A DNA stretch of 64,000 nt, taken from Bacteroidales bacterium. GTDB taxonomy: Bacteria > Bacteroidota > Bacteroidia > Bacteroidales > VadinHA17. The stretch is taken from positions 1-64,000 of the forward strand of contig JALONT010000001.1 in assembly GCA_025454795.1 (NCBI GenBank). The letters are read 5' to 3'. The notes beneath the pieces are model-generated. The model made no database searches and was not told the DNA's origin. It saw only the letters and a list, made by a program, of their open reading frames with translations. Positions within the stretch are counted from its first letter, which is position 1. Every line of letters begins with the position of its first letter. A program made the translations under genes and the position numbers. Positions 1-8,872 of the stretch are shown here, in pieces.

Positions 1-142
1 TTTTATTCAAATTTACTGAAAATCAATGCAAAAATCAAGATTTCAAAGAACATAAGTTATTAACATTCAATGTGTTAATAATTATTAAGGATCAACTAAT
101 TAATAAACAATTATCTTACAGCCTATTGCCTTCGTGTTTCAG

Positions 143-158
143 CCCCCCTTTAGGGGGG
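143..158. terminator. GC-rich hairpin downstream of the acyl-CoA synthetase gene
   Basis: Six C, TTTA, six G form a perfect hairpin just past the stop codon of the minus-strand acyl-CoA synthetase gene, followed on the plus strand by another G run. Its position suits a transcription stop, but no long U tract follows, so it may instead be one of the C6/G6 intergenic repeats common in Bacteroidota. The remaining first 140 bases are AT-rich and show no gene. Confidence 0.4.
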
Positions 159-166
159 TTGGGGGG

Positions 167-1819
167 TTATTCCTTGGTATATAAGAATCTTTTAATACTT
201 CTTTTCGGCGTTTTTACAAACTCTTCCGGATGAATCCTGAACTTGCTGACAGCCATGAAATCAGGAATACGCTCATTAACTTTTTCCCTGGTCTCATCCA
301 GAATGATCATAAGCTTCTCTTCAGAAATATTATCCCGCTTCATCATATCAAAATCAGGGTAAATAAGCCCAATCAGCTTATTGTCTTCAGAAATAACAAG
401 CGATTCAGTAATATAATCCATGTTGTTTATTATGGCTTCAATTTCTTCAGGGAATATGTTCTTGCCTGACGGACCCAGCAGCATGGTTTTACTTCTTCCT
501 TTGATGAAGATATTACCCTCTTTATCTATCAATCCAAGGTCTCCGGTATGCATCCAGCCTTTATCATCTATCATCTCCCGGGTTGCCTTTTCATTTTTGT
601 AATAACCGTTCATTACATTCTCGCCCCGAAGGATAATTTCACCCATCTGTTTTTGCGGATCAGAAGAGTCGATTGTAACCTCAAGTGTATCAACAGCACG
701 ACCTGATGCACCCAGTTTTGTTGTATCCCACGATGCATAACTGATCAGCGGACCACATTCAGTCATTCCATAACCGACAGTAAATCTGAAACCTATCTTT
801 TTAAAGAATCTTTCAGCCTCAGCATTAAAGGCAGCCCCTCCAATGACAACCTCTTTGAATCTACCTCCGAATGTCTCAACAAGCTTTTCCCTGATCTTCT
901 TATGCAGAATTATGTTAATTCCGGGTATGGCAAGCAGTATCTTCATATGCGGTTTGCTGATAACCGGCAGAAGCTGCTTCTTGAATATCTTTTCAATTAC
1001 AAGGGGAACCGAAAGGATCAGCCTTGGTTTTATCTCCTTAAATGCCTGTACCAGTATCTGTGGTGAAGGTGTTTTTGTAAGTATTGTAATATGACATCCG
1101 AAAGTAAATGGAAAAAGAAACTCGAACGCACATCCATAGGTATGAGCAAGCGGAAGGAATGATACTACAGGGTCTCCGGACTTCAATGGCATGTTATTCT
1201 GTGCAAACCTTATATTTGCAGCAAGGCTGTTATGAGAGATCATAACTCCTTTTGAAAATCCGGTTGTCCCGCCTGTATAACTAATAACTGCGAGCGTTTC
1301 ATTGGAAATGTCAGAGAATTTTATATCTTCCTGTTTAAGGACAGGAAATGCTTTCAGATATTTTTCTTCTATTGAAGCGTAGGCCTCCTTTACTATCGCA
1401 TTTCCAGCGGTTATCATTGACAAATTTTCCAGCGACACCACTCCGGTTATTTCCTGAATCTTGCTGACATCAAGCATTTCAAAGATCTTATCGTCAACAA
1501 ACAAAATGCGGGAATCGGAATGGTTAATAAGATTTGTAAGATCGTCTGGCTTAAAATCGGGAAGTATAGGAACAATTACTGCTCCATATGTTACCGCAGA
1601 AAGATAAACTATGCACCAGTTGGCTGAGTTTCTTCCGACAAGTGCGATTTTATCTCCTTCTTTGATTCCGGCTTCCTTATAATAAATGTGAAGCTTCAGG
1701 ATCTTTATGGCGATTTCCTTATAGGAGTAGCCCTTTTCCTTATAATTCGACAAAGCTTCAATGTCCCAGTTTTGTTTTATGCTTTGTTCGATATAACCGA
1801 TTAAACGTTCCCTGATCAT
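167..1819 (-). CDS. AMP-binding long-chain acyl-CoA synthetase
   Basis: 550 residues, full length for a bacterial long-chain fatty acid-CoA ligase of the ANL superfamily, which adenylates a fatty acid with ATP and transfers it to CoA. Seen: the phosphate loop YTGGTTGFSKGV (about residue 180), the GYGMTECGP motif (about 345), the TGDLG adenylate-binding motif with a following K-G-R hinge, and a C-terminal KTPKRSIKR segment carrying the likely catalytic lysine. Family knowledge gives the reaction; exact chain length is not readable. It is the last gene of a minus-strand run, about 100 bases after the small membrane protein, so it may be co-transcribed or separate. ATG start. Confidence 0.9.
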   Translation of the reverse strand: MIRERLIGYIEQSIKQNWDIEALSNYKEKGYSYKEIAIKILKLHIYYKEAGIKEGDKIALVGRNSANWCIVYLSAVTYGAVIVPILPDFKPDDLTNLINHSDSRILFVDDKIFEMLDVSKIQEITGVVSLENLSMITAGNAIVKEAYASIEEKYLKAFPVLKQEDIKFSDISNETLAVISYTGGTTGFSKGVMISHNSLAANIRFAQNNMPLKSGDPVVSFLPLAHTYGCAFEFLFPFTFGCHITILTKTPSPQILVQAFKEIKPRLILSVPLVIEKIFKKQLLPVISKPHMKILLAIPGINIILHKKIREKLVETFGGRFKEVVIGGAAFNAEAERFFKKIGFRFTVGYGMTECGPLISYASWDTTKLGASGRAVDTLEVTIDSSDPQKQMGEIILRGENVMNGYYKNEKATREMIDDKGWMHTGDLGLIDKEGNIFIKGRSKTMLLGPSGKNIFPEEIEAIINNMDYITESLVISEDNKLIGLIYPDFDMMKRDNISEEKLMIILDETREKVNERIPDFMAVSKFRIHPEEFVKTPKRSIKRFLYTKE

Positions 1820-1922
1820 TGGCTTAAGTTTTGGTTTATGATTACAAAGTTACATTATGGTATACAATTATTTCCCGGTATAAAGATATCTTTTCATTGT
1901 TAGTCCTCCGGGAGCTGTCTTT

Positions 1923-2336
1923 TCAGACAAAAAACATCACAAGTATTGCAATAATGGAAAGGATATTGACAATTGTAAAGAAATAATTATACCCTTCACG
2001 TTTTTTGCTGAAGTGCCCAAGTTTACGCGCAAAAATGCCAATGTTGGGAACAAAAAGAACGATAAGAAAGGCAAAAAACTCAATTCCGAAAAAAACCTCT
2101 TCAAGTCCTCCTTTCACTAAAGCTGAAAAATAAACGATAATCAATAATATCAACAGATATGCAAGGTATGTAACCTTAAGAAGAAGAGTTGAGACAAGCC
2201 TTCGCTTATGAAGCTGGTGTGGTTTCAGATAAGCATAGGCAAGCGAAAAGATGATGATAATGAAAACAATACCCAGAATATGATTCAGTATCTCGTTGAA
2301 ATTTGCCATCTCTTCAGGTATTAGTTTGAGTATCAT
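1923..2336 (-). CDS. Small four-helix membrane protein, unknown function
   Basis: 137 residues with four hydrophobic segments (roughly residues 17-37, 50-70, 78-98, 118-137) and short basic loops (KPHQLHKRR; RKLGHFSKKR), so it is an integral inner-membrane protein. I do not recognise a family. Its ATG overlaps the TGA of the upstream ROK kinase gene by four bases, which strongly suggests translational coupling with the sugar-kinase operon. No catalytic motif is visible. Confidence 0.75.
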   Translation of the reverse strand: MILKLIPEEMANFNEILNHILGIVFIIIIFSLAYAYLKPHQLHKRRLVSTLLLKVTYLAYLLILLIIVYFSALVKGGLEEVFFGIEFFAFLIVLFVPNIGIFARKLGHFSKKREGYNYFFTIVNILSIIAILVMFFV

Positions 2337-3304
2337 AATTCATTGTTTGACCAGATTAGCGAACTGGCTCCAAGGACGGCAGCGTTTTGTGTGCTCAGTT
2401 GTGACTCAAGCAGCTTTACCTTCCCTTTATAAACGCTCAGAAGATTCTCTTCCATATATTCCTTTGCCGGTTCAAATATGAGGTCTTTTGCGAGTGCAAG
2501 TCCACCGAAAAGAAATATAGCTTCAGGATTTGTGTGGGCAACAACATCCGCCAGCTTAAATCCCAGCATTCTTCCGGTATAGGTGAAGGCTCTCAGTGCC
2601 AGGTAATCTCCGTGTTTTGCCGCTTCGTGAATCATTTCAGCATCTAGCTCATCAAAGCTGTATTTCCTTAATTCACTTGGTTGTATACTGTCGGCCATAA
2701 TCTTCAGCAACGATCTTTTAAGTCCCGTCGCTGAGACATAAGTTTCGAGACATCCTTTTCGTCCGCAACCGCAATCACGGTTCGAAGGACCCGGACGTAT
2801 TGCAGTATGCCCGATCTCGCCGGCAAAGCCATCATGACCGTAAACCAGCTTCCCATCAATGACAAAACCGCTGCCAAGACCTGTTCCCAGGGTTATCACA
2901 ACAAAATTCTTCATTCCTTTTGCGCCGCCATAGATCATTTCACCTACAGCTGCTGCGTTGGCATCATTTGTGACAATAACCGGAAGGTTGGTATGACGGT
3001 GAAAAATGTCGGAAAGCGGGATAATTCCTTTCCATGGTAATCCTGCTGCATATTCAATAGTGCCTTTGTTAATATTCCCCATGGGGGCGCCGATGCCAAA
3101 TCCCTTAAGCTCTATTCCATTACCAACTTTCTGAGCAGTTACTGATATCTTCTCATAAAGAGCTGCAACAAAAACCTCTATCTCGTCATAATGGGTGGTC
3201 TTTAAACTGTCCTCTGCCAGAATATTTCCTTCCCTGTCAACAAAACCAAATATCGTATTGGTCCCGCCAATATCGATACCCACTGCGACCACTTTTTTTG
3301 CCAC
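2333..3304 (-). CDS. ROK-family sugar kinase (glucokinase/amino-sugar kinase type), copy 1
   Basis: 323 residues with the complete ROK layout: N-terminal phosphate-binding GIDIGGTNT, the second ATP loop LGTGLGSG near residue 140, and the structural zinc site made from the His of GHTAI and CGCGRKGCLE. ROK kinases phosphorylate glucose, GlcNAc, ManNAc or similar sugars at O6. The start is GTG (no ATG fits the conserved N-terminus). It is paralogous to the kinase 2.6 kb upstream, and lies after a SIS-domain gene, which favours an amino sugar over glucose as substrate. That substrate is inference. Confidence 0.9.
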   Translation of the reverse strand: MAKKVVAVGIDIGGTNTIFGFVDREGNILAEDSLKTTHYDEIEVFVAALYEKISVTAQKVGNGIELKGFGIGAPMGNINKGTIEYAAGLPWKGIIPLSDIFHRHTNLPVIVTNDANAAAVGEMIYGGAKGMKNFVVITLGTGLGSGFVIDGKLVYGHDGFAGEIGHTAIRPGPSNRDCGCGRKGCLETYVSATGLKRSLLKIMADSIQPSELRKYSFDELDAEMIHEAAKHGDYLALRAFTYTGRMLGFKLADVVAHTNPEAIFLFGGLALAKDLIFEPAKEYMEENLLSVYKGKVKLLESQLSTQNAAVLGASSLIWSNNEL

Positions 3305-3378
3305 TCTTTTTATCTGTAATTGTTTATTACTGTAAATATACCATTAAAATCAAAATGTGTTCTTTCATTGTTTATGTG

Positions 3379-4395
3379 CTATTCTGATACATATTCATTG
3401 CCAACTTTTCTTGCCCTTTTAGGATGGTCCAGGTCTATTCCAAGCGAGATTCCGGTCTCAACAAGCATATTCCATCCTGCAGCCATCTGAACATATTCAT
3501 CATATTGTCCGGCCTCCGGAATAAGAATTGCAGGGAAGATTGTTTTTCTTTTTGATATGGAAATTACATGAATGCCGGCACCCCTGACAAGACATTCCTG
3601 AAACTTATTCTGGTCATCATCAAATGGATCAATCCATATCAGCACATCATTTTCATCCATCACTTCCTCAATGCCATGAAGGGCAAATGTGCCTTCCAGG
3701 AATGCTGATTTTTTTCTGGTTATTTCATTTGTTTTAAGGGCCAGTTCAGCAGCCACACCGTTGTCACGACCTGCGAAATAAATAATCTTGGCTTCCCGGA
3801 TTTTTTTAATAATATCTTTATCTATTCCAGCCGTAAGTACCTGGCTGGTCATCTCAGCAAGATCTTTCAGTCCTTCCATTTTTTCCCCTCTCAGATTGCG
3901 GAGAAGAGAATCGTAAAACAATCCCTGTTCGATAACTGATTTGGTTGCAGCCACGGCGTTTTCCTTTCCGCATGAAAGGACATGTGTGTCTGTGGCAAAT
4001 TCTTCAAGTTTCGTATTTTTATTTGCAGTAAGTCCGAAAATAGCTTTATGTCCCTTTGTATTCAAAGAATTTACCAGGCGGATAACTTCCTTTGTCTGAC
4101 CTGAATTAGAAGCTGCAAAAACAACATAATCATTCAGGTTATATTCACACGCCTGCGTGCACCCTTCCGTTATAACCGGAAGCAGAAAATCTTTTTTAAG
4201 CGATGAATAAATGGCTCTTTTCGCCGGAAAAAGTCTACTGCTGCCTTCTCCCGTAAGAAACAATCCTTTTCGCGATTTTATTGTTTTTACGAATCGTCCT
4301 GAGACTCCTGGCTCAAAGGACCTGATAATTCCGGGTGTCTCCATCATCTCCCTGACAAGAGCATACCTGTTGTATTTTTCTTCGCTTGTATTCAT
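3379..4395 (-). CDS. Double SIS-domain sugar-phosphate isomerase/deaminase (GlmS C-terminal-like)
   Basis: 338 residues with two SIS halves: the first contains GEGSSR and ASNSGQTKEV (phosphosugar-binding SGxT), the second FAGRDNG and the helix with ALKTNEI. The layout matches the isomerase half of GlmS and the AgaS/GlmD-type deaminases, without a glutaminase domain. Members interconvert fructose-6-P and glucosamine-6-P or deaminate amino-sugar phosphates. Its neighbours (two ROK kinases, a decayed LmbE deacetylase and a phosphofructokinase) fit a GlcN-6-P deaminase feeding glycolysis, but this role is inferred from context. ATG start. Confidence 0.8.
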   Translation of the reverse strand: MNTSEEKYNRYALVREMMETPGIIRSFEPGVSGRFVKTIKSRKGLFLTGEGSSRLFPAKRAIYSSLKKDFLLPVITEGCTQACEYNLNDYVVFAASNSGQTKEVIRLVNSLNTKGHKAIFGLTANKNTKLEEFATDTHVLSCGKENAVAATKSVIEQGLFYDSLLRNLRGEKMEGLKDLAEMTSQVLTAGIDKDIIKKIREAKIIYFAGRDNGVAAELALKTNEITRKKSAFLEGTFALHGIEEVMDENDVLIWIDPFDDDQNKFQECLVRGAGIHVISISKRKTIFPAILIPEAGQYDEYVQMAAGWNMLVETGISLGIDLDHPKRARKVGNEYVSE

Positions 4396-4424
4396 TGTTT
4401 TTAATTTTTTATTTTAAAGATATG

Positions 4425-4698
4425 TCATTTCACAAGAAATTCAAACAGATCATTCTGAACTTGTGGATCCTTCCGGAAGCCTCCTCCCTGATGCTGCCAG
4501 TAGACTTCGGCATATTCAACTCCCGCCATTTTTCCATAATTGCGGTTCCCTTCCAGCACGAATCCAAAGAAATCATCCATTTTATGCATATGCCTCATCA
4601 ACTCAATCTGGGAAAGATGACACTCCAGCATTCCAGGCTTCGGCATCGTCAGGATGCGCATTGAATGATAATGCAACTTTATTGAATTTTAGTGTCAT
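4425..4698 (-). pseudogene. LmbE/PIG-L deacetylase remnant (internal deletion)
   Basis: From the ATG at 4698 the first 20 or so codons read as a PIG-L/LmbE N-terminus, including the zinc-binding AHPDDAE; that frame stops after 31 codons. In another frame the DNA then encodes a typical LmbE C-terminus, with GNRNYGKMAGVEYAEVYW, ending at 4425. The whole locus is about 91 codons, against about 220-300 in the family, so roughly 150-200 codons from the middle are gone and the two ends are out of frame. It lies between the phosphofructokinase and SIS genes. The intact ancestor probably deacetylated an N-acetylamino sugar. Confidence 0.8.
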
Positions 4699-4706
4699 AA
4701 TCTATT

Positions 4707-5915
4707 TTATTTTCTTTTTGCCATTATTTTTTCGAGCCTTATAAATTCAGGGAATGTTCCTGCCAGGGGTTTCAAATAATCAATAAATGCCTGGGAAATA
4801 TAATTACCATCCTCATTGAAAAATTCCGGAGGCATAGGTTTTGCAGAAACGGCGACATCCTTCAGCGCAATCCGGCCAAATTTTATTGTGTACGGATCAT
4901 TTGATATTCTTTCAATGGTTACCATGTTTCCAGATATGCCTTTTTCGGCCAGTCTGACTGCTTCAGCACCACATTCGTAAGCTTCCTTCAGGTCGATTTC
5001 TGATGCCCTGATAAAATCGCTCATTATCAGCGATTCTGTAATCTGAAATTCTCCCCGGTAACCAAACTTTTCTGTTATCATCCTGTGCATGCTGATAGCA
5101 GCGCTTGTTCCTCCCATTGCGCCAAATTCAATATTGTTGAATTTATCTTTTGTCTGTGAAGCGCTTACAGGGGTTCCGTCTTCATATTTAATCCCTTCTC
5201 CGCAAACAATCCATACCCATCCATTAGTCCTTATGCAGCTTTCAACATCCCAGAGAAATTTTTCCCTGTTGAAGGAAAACTCCGGTGTGTAAATAAGATG
5301 GGGAGCATCGTCCTCATTTTTCCTGGCCATTGCCGTTGCTGCAGCAAGCCATCCTGCGTCCCTGCCTATTGTCTGATAAATCACGAATTTATCTACTTTC
5401 TGCATATCCCTTGCCAGTATCCCTGCCTGCATAACATTCAGGATATTCGACCTGGCTGCAGATGCAAATCCGGGAGTATGGTCTGTTCCGAAAAGATCAT
5501 TGTCAACAGTTTTGGGAATCCCGATACCTGTTAATTCATAATTACACTTCCTGCAATATTTCTCAACCCTGTTAACCGTGTCCATGGTATCATTTCCCCC
5601 AATAAGAAAAAAATACCGGATGTTGAATTTTTTCAGAACTTCAAGGATCCGTGGAAAATCTTCCTCTTTAACCTTATGCCTCGAAGAGCCGAGGGCAGAA
5701 GATGGTGTTTTTCGCAAACCTTTAATTATACTTGCCGGCTGTTTCCCGAGATCATAAAGCAACTCCTGCATAAATCCCTCAATGCCGTACTGCATCCCGT
5801 AAATCTCTTCAATAAATGAAGATGCTTTTGAAGTCTCAATTACTCCTGCAAGACTTGAATTGATCACTGAAGTCGGGCCGCCTGACTGACCGATTAATGC
5901 ATTTCCTTTAGGCAT
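4707..5915 (-). CDS. 6-phosphofructokinase, probably pyrophosphate-dependent
   Basis: 402 residues of the PfkA fold: N-terminal GQSGGPTSVINSS, GGNDT at 106-110, PKTVDNDL from 134, and MGGTSAA further on. In E. coli PfkA the first motif is GGDGS and the second PGTIDND. Here the residue matching E. coli Gly104 is Asp and that matching Gly124 is Lys, the combination known for PPi-dependent enzymes that phosphorylate fructose-6-P with pyrophosphate. Cofactor choice is therefore an inference from two positions. The gene is 12 bases from the ROK gene upstream and just before the LmbE remnant. ATG start. Confidence 0.88.
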   Translation of the reverse strand: MPKGNALIGQSGGPTSVINSSLAGVIETSKASSFIEEIYGMQYGIEGFMQELLYDLGKQPASIIKGLRKTPSSALGSSRHKVKEEDFPRILEVLKKFNIRYFFLIGGNDTMDTVNRVEKYCRKCNYELTGIGIPKTVDNDLFGTDHTPGFASAARSNILNVMQAGILARDMQKVDKFVIYQTIGRDAGWLAAATAMARKNEDDAPHLIYTPEFSFNREKFLWDVESCIRTNGWVWIVCGEGIKYEDGTPVSASQTKDKFNNIEFGAMGGTSAAISMHRMITEKFGYRGEFQITESLIMSDFIRASEIDLKEAYECGAEAVRLAEKGISGNMVTIERISNDPYTIKFGRIALKDVAVSAKPMPPEFFNEDGNYISQAFIDYLKPLAGTFPEFIRLEKIMAKRK

Positions 5916-5927
5916 ATCATTAATATT

Positions 5928-6887
5928 TCATCTGTTCTGTTCGTTCCAGATCAGGGCTGCAGCACCCAGAACGGCAGCATTGCTTTCGGAAATACCTGAT
6001 GGAAGTATTTTAACTGTACCTCTGAATATAGGCTGAACATTCTGTTCAACATATTTTCTTACAGGAACAAAAAGCATATCGCCTGCCCGGGCAAGTCCTC
6101 CGAAAAGAAAAACTGCTTCGGGACTCGAAAATCCTATTGCATTTATAATCCCAAAAGCAAGATGTTCAGCTGTAAAGTCCATTGCCTCAAGTGCAACAGG
6201 GTCTTTTTTTGAAGCAGCTTCAGCGATCATTCTGGATGTCAGCTTTACCGGAGGGATATCACGAAGGATACTCTCGTCCCGCATTTCGCTGAGCAGATAA
6301 AGTACTGTTTTTACGAGCCCTGAAGCCGAAGCATAAGTTTCAAAGCATCCCTGCCTGCCGCACCCGCAATCCCGTCCGCCTGGAACTATAATAGTATGGC
6401 CAAGCTCACCTGCAAAACCGGTATGTCCATAAACTACTTGCCCGTTGATCACAATACCGCTGCCGAGACCTGTTCCGAGGGTCAGAACAATGAAGTCTTT
6501 CATTTTCTTTGCACCACCGAAGATCATCTCCCCCATGGCTGCTGCATTGGCATCATTTGTCAGAACTACGGGAACGCTTATCTTTTTCCTGATAAGCCCG
6601 GCAAGAGGAACAATCCCTTTCCAGGCAAGATTCGGGGCAAGTTCTATTGTTCCCTTGTGATAATTTGCATTAGGAGCCCCGATACCTATTCCTGTCAGTT
6701 TATATCCTGATTTTCGAGATAATAATTTATTTATTGCATTGACCAGAGCTGAAACAAACCTGTTGATTTCAGGATAATCAGTTGTTGTCAGATTGCCTTC
6801 TGATACTATTTTCCCTGTTTTTTCCACCAGACCGAAAATGGTATTGGTTCCGCCGATATCGACGCCTGCAACTACTTCTTTGATCAT
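5928..6887 (-). CDS. ROK-family sugar kinase, copy 2
   Basis: 319 residues, clearly a paralogue of the kinase at 2333-3304 with the same motif order: GVDIGGTNT, LGTGLGSG, GFAGELGHT, and the zinc-binding CGCGRQGCFE. All catalytic elements look intact. Keeping two ROK kinases in one operon suggests two sugars, or two steps (for example a free amino sugar and its N-acetyl form). It sits 12 bases from both the Ig-like lipoprotein gene upstream and the phosphofructokinase downstream, so all three are probably one transcript. Confidence 0.9.
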   Translation of the reverse strand: MIKEVVAGVDIGGTNTIFGLVEKTGKIVSEGNLTTTDYPEINRFVSALVNAINKLLSRKSGYKLTGIGIGAPNANYHKGTIELAPNLAWKGIVPLAGLIRKKISVPVVLTNDANAAAMGEMIFGGAKKMKDFIVLTLGTGLGSGIVINGQVVYGHTGFAGELGHTIIVPGGRDCGCGRQGCFETYASASGLVKTVLYLLSEMRDESILRDIPPVKLTSRMIAEAASKKDPVALEAMDFTAEHLAFGIINAIGFSSPEAVFLFGGLARAGDMLFVPVRKYVEQNVQPIFRGTVKILPSGISESNAAVLGAAALIWNEQNR

Positions 6888-6899
6888 AAATCTTTATTT

Positions 6900-8723
6900 T
6901 TATCTGAGTGGTGTTGTGCGCGGTGTTGTGCCTGATGATGTGCCTGATGTTTTACCGGTAATCCTGATATTCTTTACATTCTGGTCACTTATGTCCCAAT
7001 CCTGATCAATTTCCCAGTTCGCTTTTACTTCTATCTCGCGCGGGAAAAAAGAAACCGGTTCCGGTTGCCTTCCTTTTTCATAATCCCCGGTTGTCCACTT
7101 TCCATCAATGTTTAAGTCATAGATTACCCTTATTTTATATTTCCCGGGGTCAAGAAATGTGAAATCAGCTTTGCCGTCCTGATCCATTTGTTTTTCCCTC
7201 ACCACTTTTTCGTCGCTGGAAAGAAGCTGAATTATCCGGTCACCCTGGTAGTTTTTAATATTGATGGTCAGCTTGCCAAATGTGTCATTTGCTCTTATTG
7301 AAAATTTGACTCCCGTTGAATCAGCCTGCTCACCATAAACATTGCCAAATGCAGCTGAGTCAGCCACATAAAGATAATTCTTTCCCTGTACCAGCATTAC
7401 ATCCATTGTCATTTTACAGGAGTTAGTGCTGTCCTGGTTCAGTCTGAACGGGATAGCTTTCTTTTCAGTACCTGTGAGTTCATATATCCTGATCAGCGAG
7501 GTATCGGGGTCCCTGAAGGGTGTCAGTGATGTTAAAATAATTTTTTGTCCGGGTCTGAGAGAGCTGCCTGAAAAACTTGTCTTTACAGAATATGGGACCG
7601 GTTTGGTTTTGCCCCTGGTTGAACGTGGCATCAGAAACCGCATCAGGATAGTATCTTCCTTTTTAACAATATTGCCGGTAGTATCTGTAAACGGATAACG
7701 CACCAGTGTGTTGATCTGCTGCCGTGAATATAACGAACTGTCAGAGAGCCATATCCTGAGTGTATCGTTTCCTTTGCTTCTCTCCAGTAAATATGATTTC
7801 GCATCCGTATCAGGAATTGAAAAGTCAAAGCCCATTGTGTCGGGTGGTAATGAAAGTGTATAAATAAGATTGTAAGGAGTGTTTCTGGCAGAGGAGGTCA
7901 GATAATGCATCTTTTTCTCATGAAGAAAAAGTATCAGCCTGTACTCCCCTTTGAGAACTGTTGTGTCAGTTGTATTTACCTTTTCATTCTGAACTTTTAC
8001 AGTATCTTTTACAACCGGCAGGTAGTTTTTCCCGGGTGAGATTACTATTGAGGTATCCAGAAAAGCAAACTCTTCACCGGGAAGATTGAAATTCTTGCTG
8101 TTATCAGCATCTTTAAGAGCATAAAGCCTGTATGTTCCCGTCTTTAGATTATCAAGCCGGAAATACCCCTTTTTATCCGCTCTTGAGATATACCCGGGAA
8201 TGTGCTTAACAACAGCAGAATCCTCAAGTTTTCTATAAAGGAGGATCAATGTCTCTTCAGGTGGATTGAGATCATATGCCTTATAAACATTGCCGGTTAC
8301 AGAAAGAGAATCAATCACCGGACCGGTGGAAAAAACAAACTGGTAATTATCAATCTCGTTTCCTTCATTCAGATCTTTAATTGCATCCTGAAAATTAAAT
8401 GTATATGTTGTGCTGTCACTCAGGTCATCTTCATACTCAACCACCAAGCTTTTCCCTTTCAGAGATACCTTCGGCTTTTTTACCATGGGCGGAGAGATCA
8501 TGAATTTTTCATTTATTTTATCCAGCACAACATATTCATCGAATGTTATGGCGAATCTTTTCCCCTTGAAATTTCTGGCACCATTTTCCGGAGTGCTTTT
8601 TACAATTACAGGAGGCTCTTTATCTCTTGGTCCGCCTAAAGGAGAGCTTATTTTCGCGCATCCCTCAATCAGAAAGTATGTCAATATCAGAGTTAATATC
8701 TGCTTAAATATGCTCCGTGCCAT
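6900..8723 (-). CDS. Lipoprotein with N-terminal SbsA-type Ig-like domain
   Basis: 607 residues from the ATG at 8723 (a TTG directly before it is less likely). The signal sequence ends at FLIEGCAK, a plausible lipobox. The next ~100 residues (DKEPPVIVKSTPENG to FVFSTG) match the bacterial Ig-like domain 5 (SbsA-like) found at the start of many Bacteroidota surface proteins. The rest is beta-rich with carboxypeptidase-regulatory-like stretches (GYFRLDNLKTGTYRLYALKD; FLDPGKYKIRVIYD). A Ser/Thr/Gly tail ends the protein. Likely surface- or periplasm-anchored; function unknown. It is the first gene of the amino-sugar operon. Confidence 0.8.
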   Translation of the reverse strand: MARSIFKQILTLILTYFLIEGCAKISSPLGGPRDKEPPVIVKSTPENGARNFKGKRFAITFDEYVVLDKINEKFMISPPMVKKPKVSLKGKSLVVEYEDDLSDSTTYTFNFQDAIKDLNEGNEIDNYQFVFSTGPVIDSLSVTGNVYKAYDLNPPEETLILLYRKLEDSAVVKHIPGYISRADKKGYFRLDNLKTGTYRLYALKDADNSKNFNLPGEEFAFLDTSIVISPGKNYLPVVKDTVKVQNEKVNTTDTTVLKGEYRLILFLHEKKMHYLTSSARNTPYNLIYTLSLPPDTMGFDFSIPDTDAKSYLLERSKGNDTLRIWLSDSSLYSRQQINTLVRYPFTDTTGNIVKKEDTILMRFLMPRSTRGKTKPVPYSVKTSFSGSSLRPGQKIILTSLTPFRDPDTSLIRIYELTGTEKKAIPFRLNQDSTNSCKMTMDVMLVQGKNYLYVADSAAFGNVYGEQADSTGVKFSIRANDTFGKLTINIKNYQGDRIIQLLSSDEKVVREKQMDQDGKADFTFLDPGKYKIRVIYDLNIDGKWTTGDYEKGRQPEPVSFFPREIEVKANWEIDQDWDISDQNVKNIRITGKTSGTSSGTTPRTTPLR

Positions 8724-8841
8724 CAATGCGTCTGTTCTTGTTGTTTACAAACTTACATCATTTTTTATTTAAATTTTTGGTTTAATTGTAAAAGCTGCAA
8801 CGCAATAAAGTGAATTCTCCGCATTAAATAATAATAATTTT

Positions 8842-8849
8842 TAACTTTG
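8842..8849 (+). promoter_or_regulatory. -7 box of the lgt promoter
   Basis: TAACTTTG matches the Bacteroidota -7 consensus TAnnTTTG and ends 23 bases before the lgt ATG. I could not assign a matching -33 TTTG. Confidence 0.55.
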
Positions 8850-8872
8850 ACAATCACATAAACAGGCTGATT

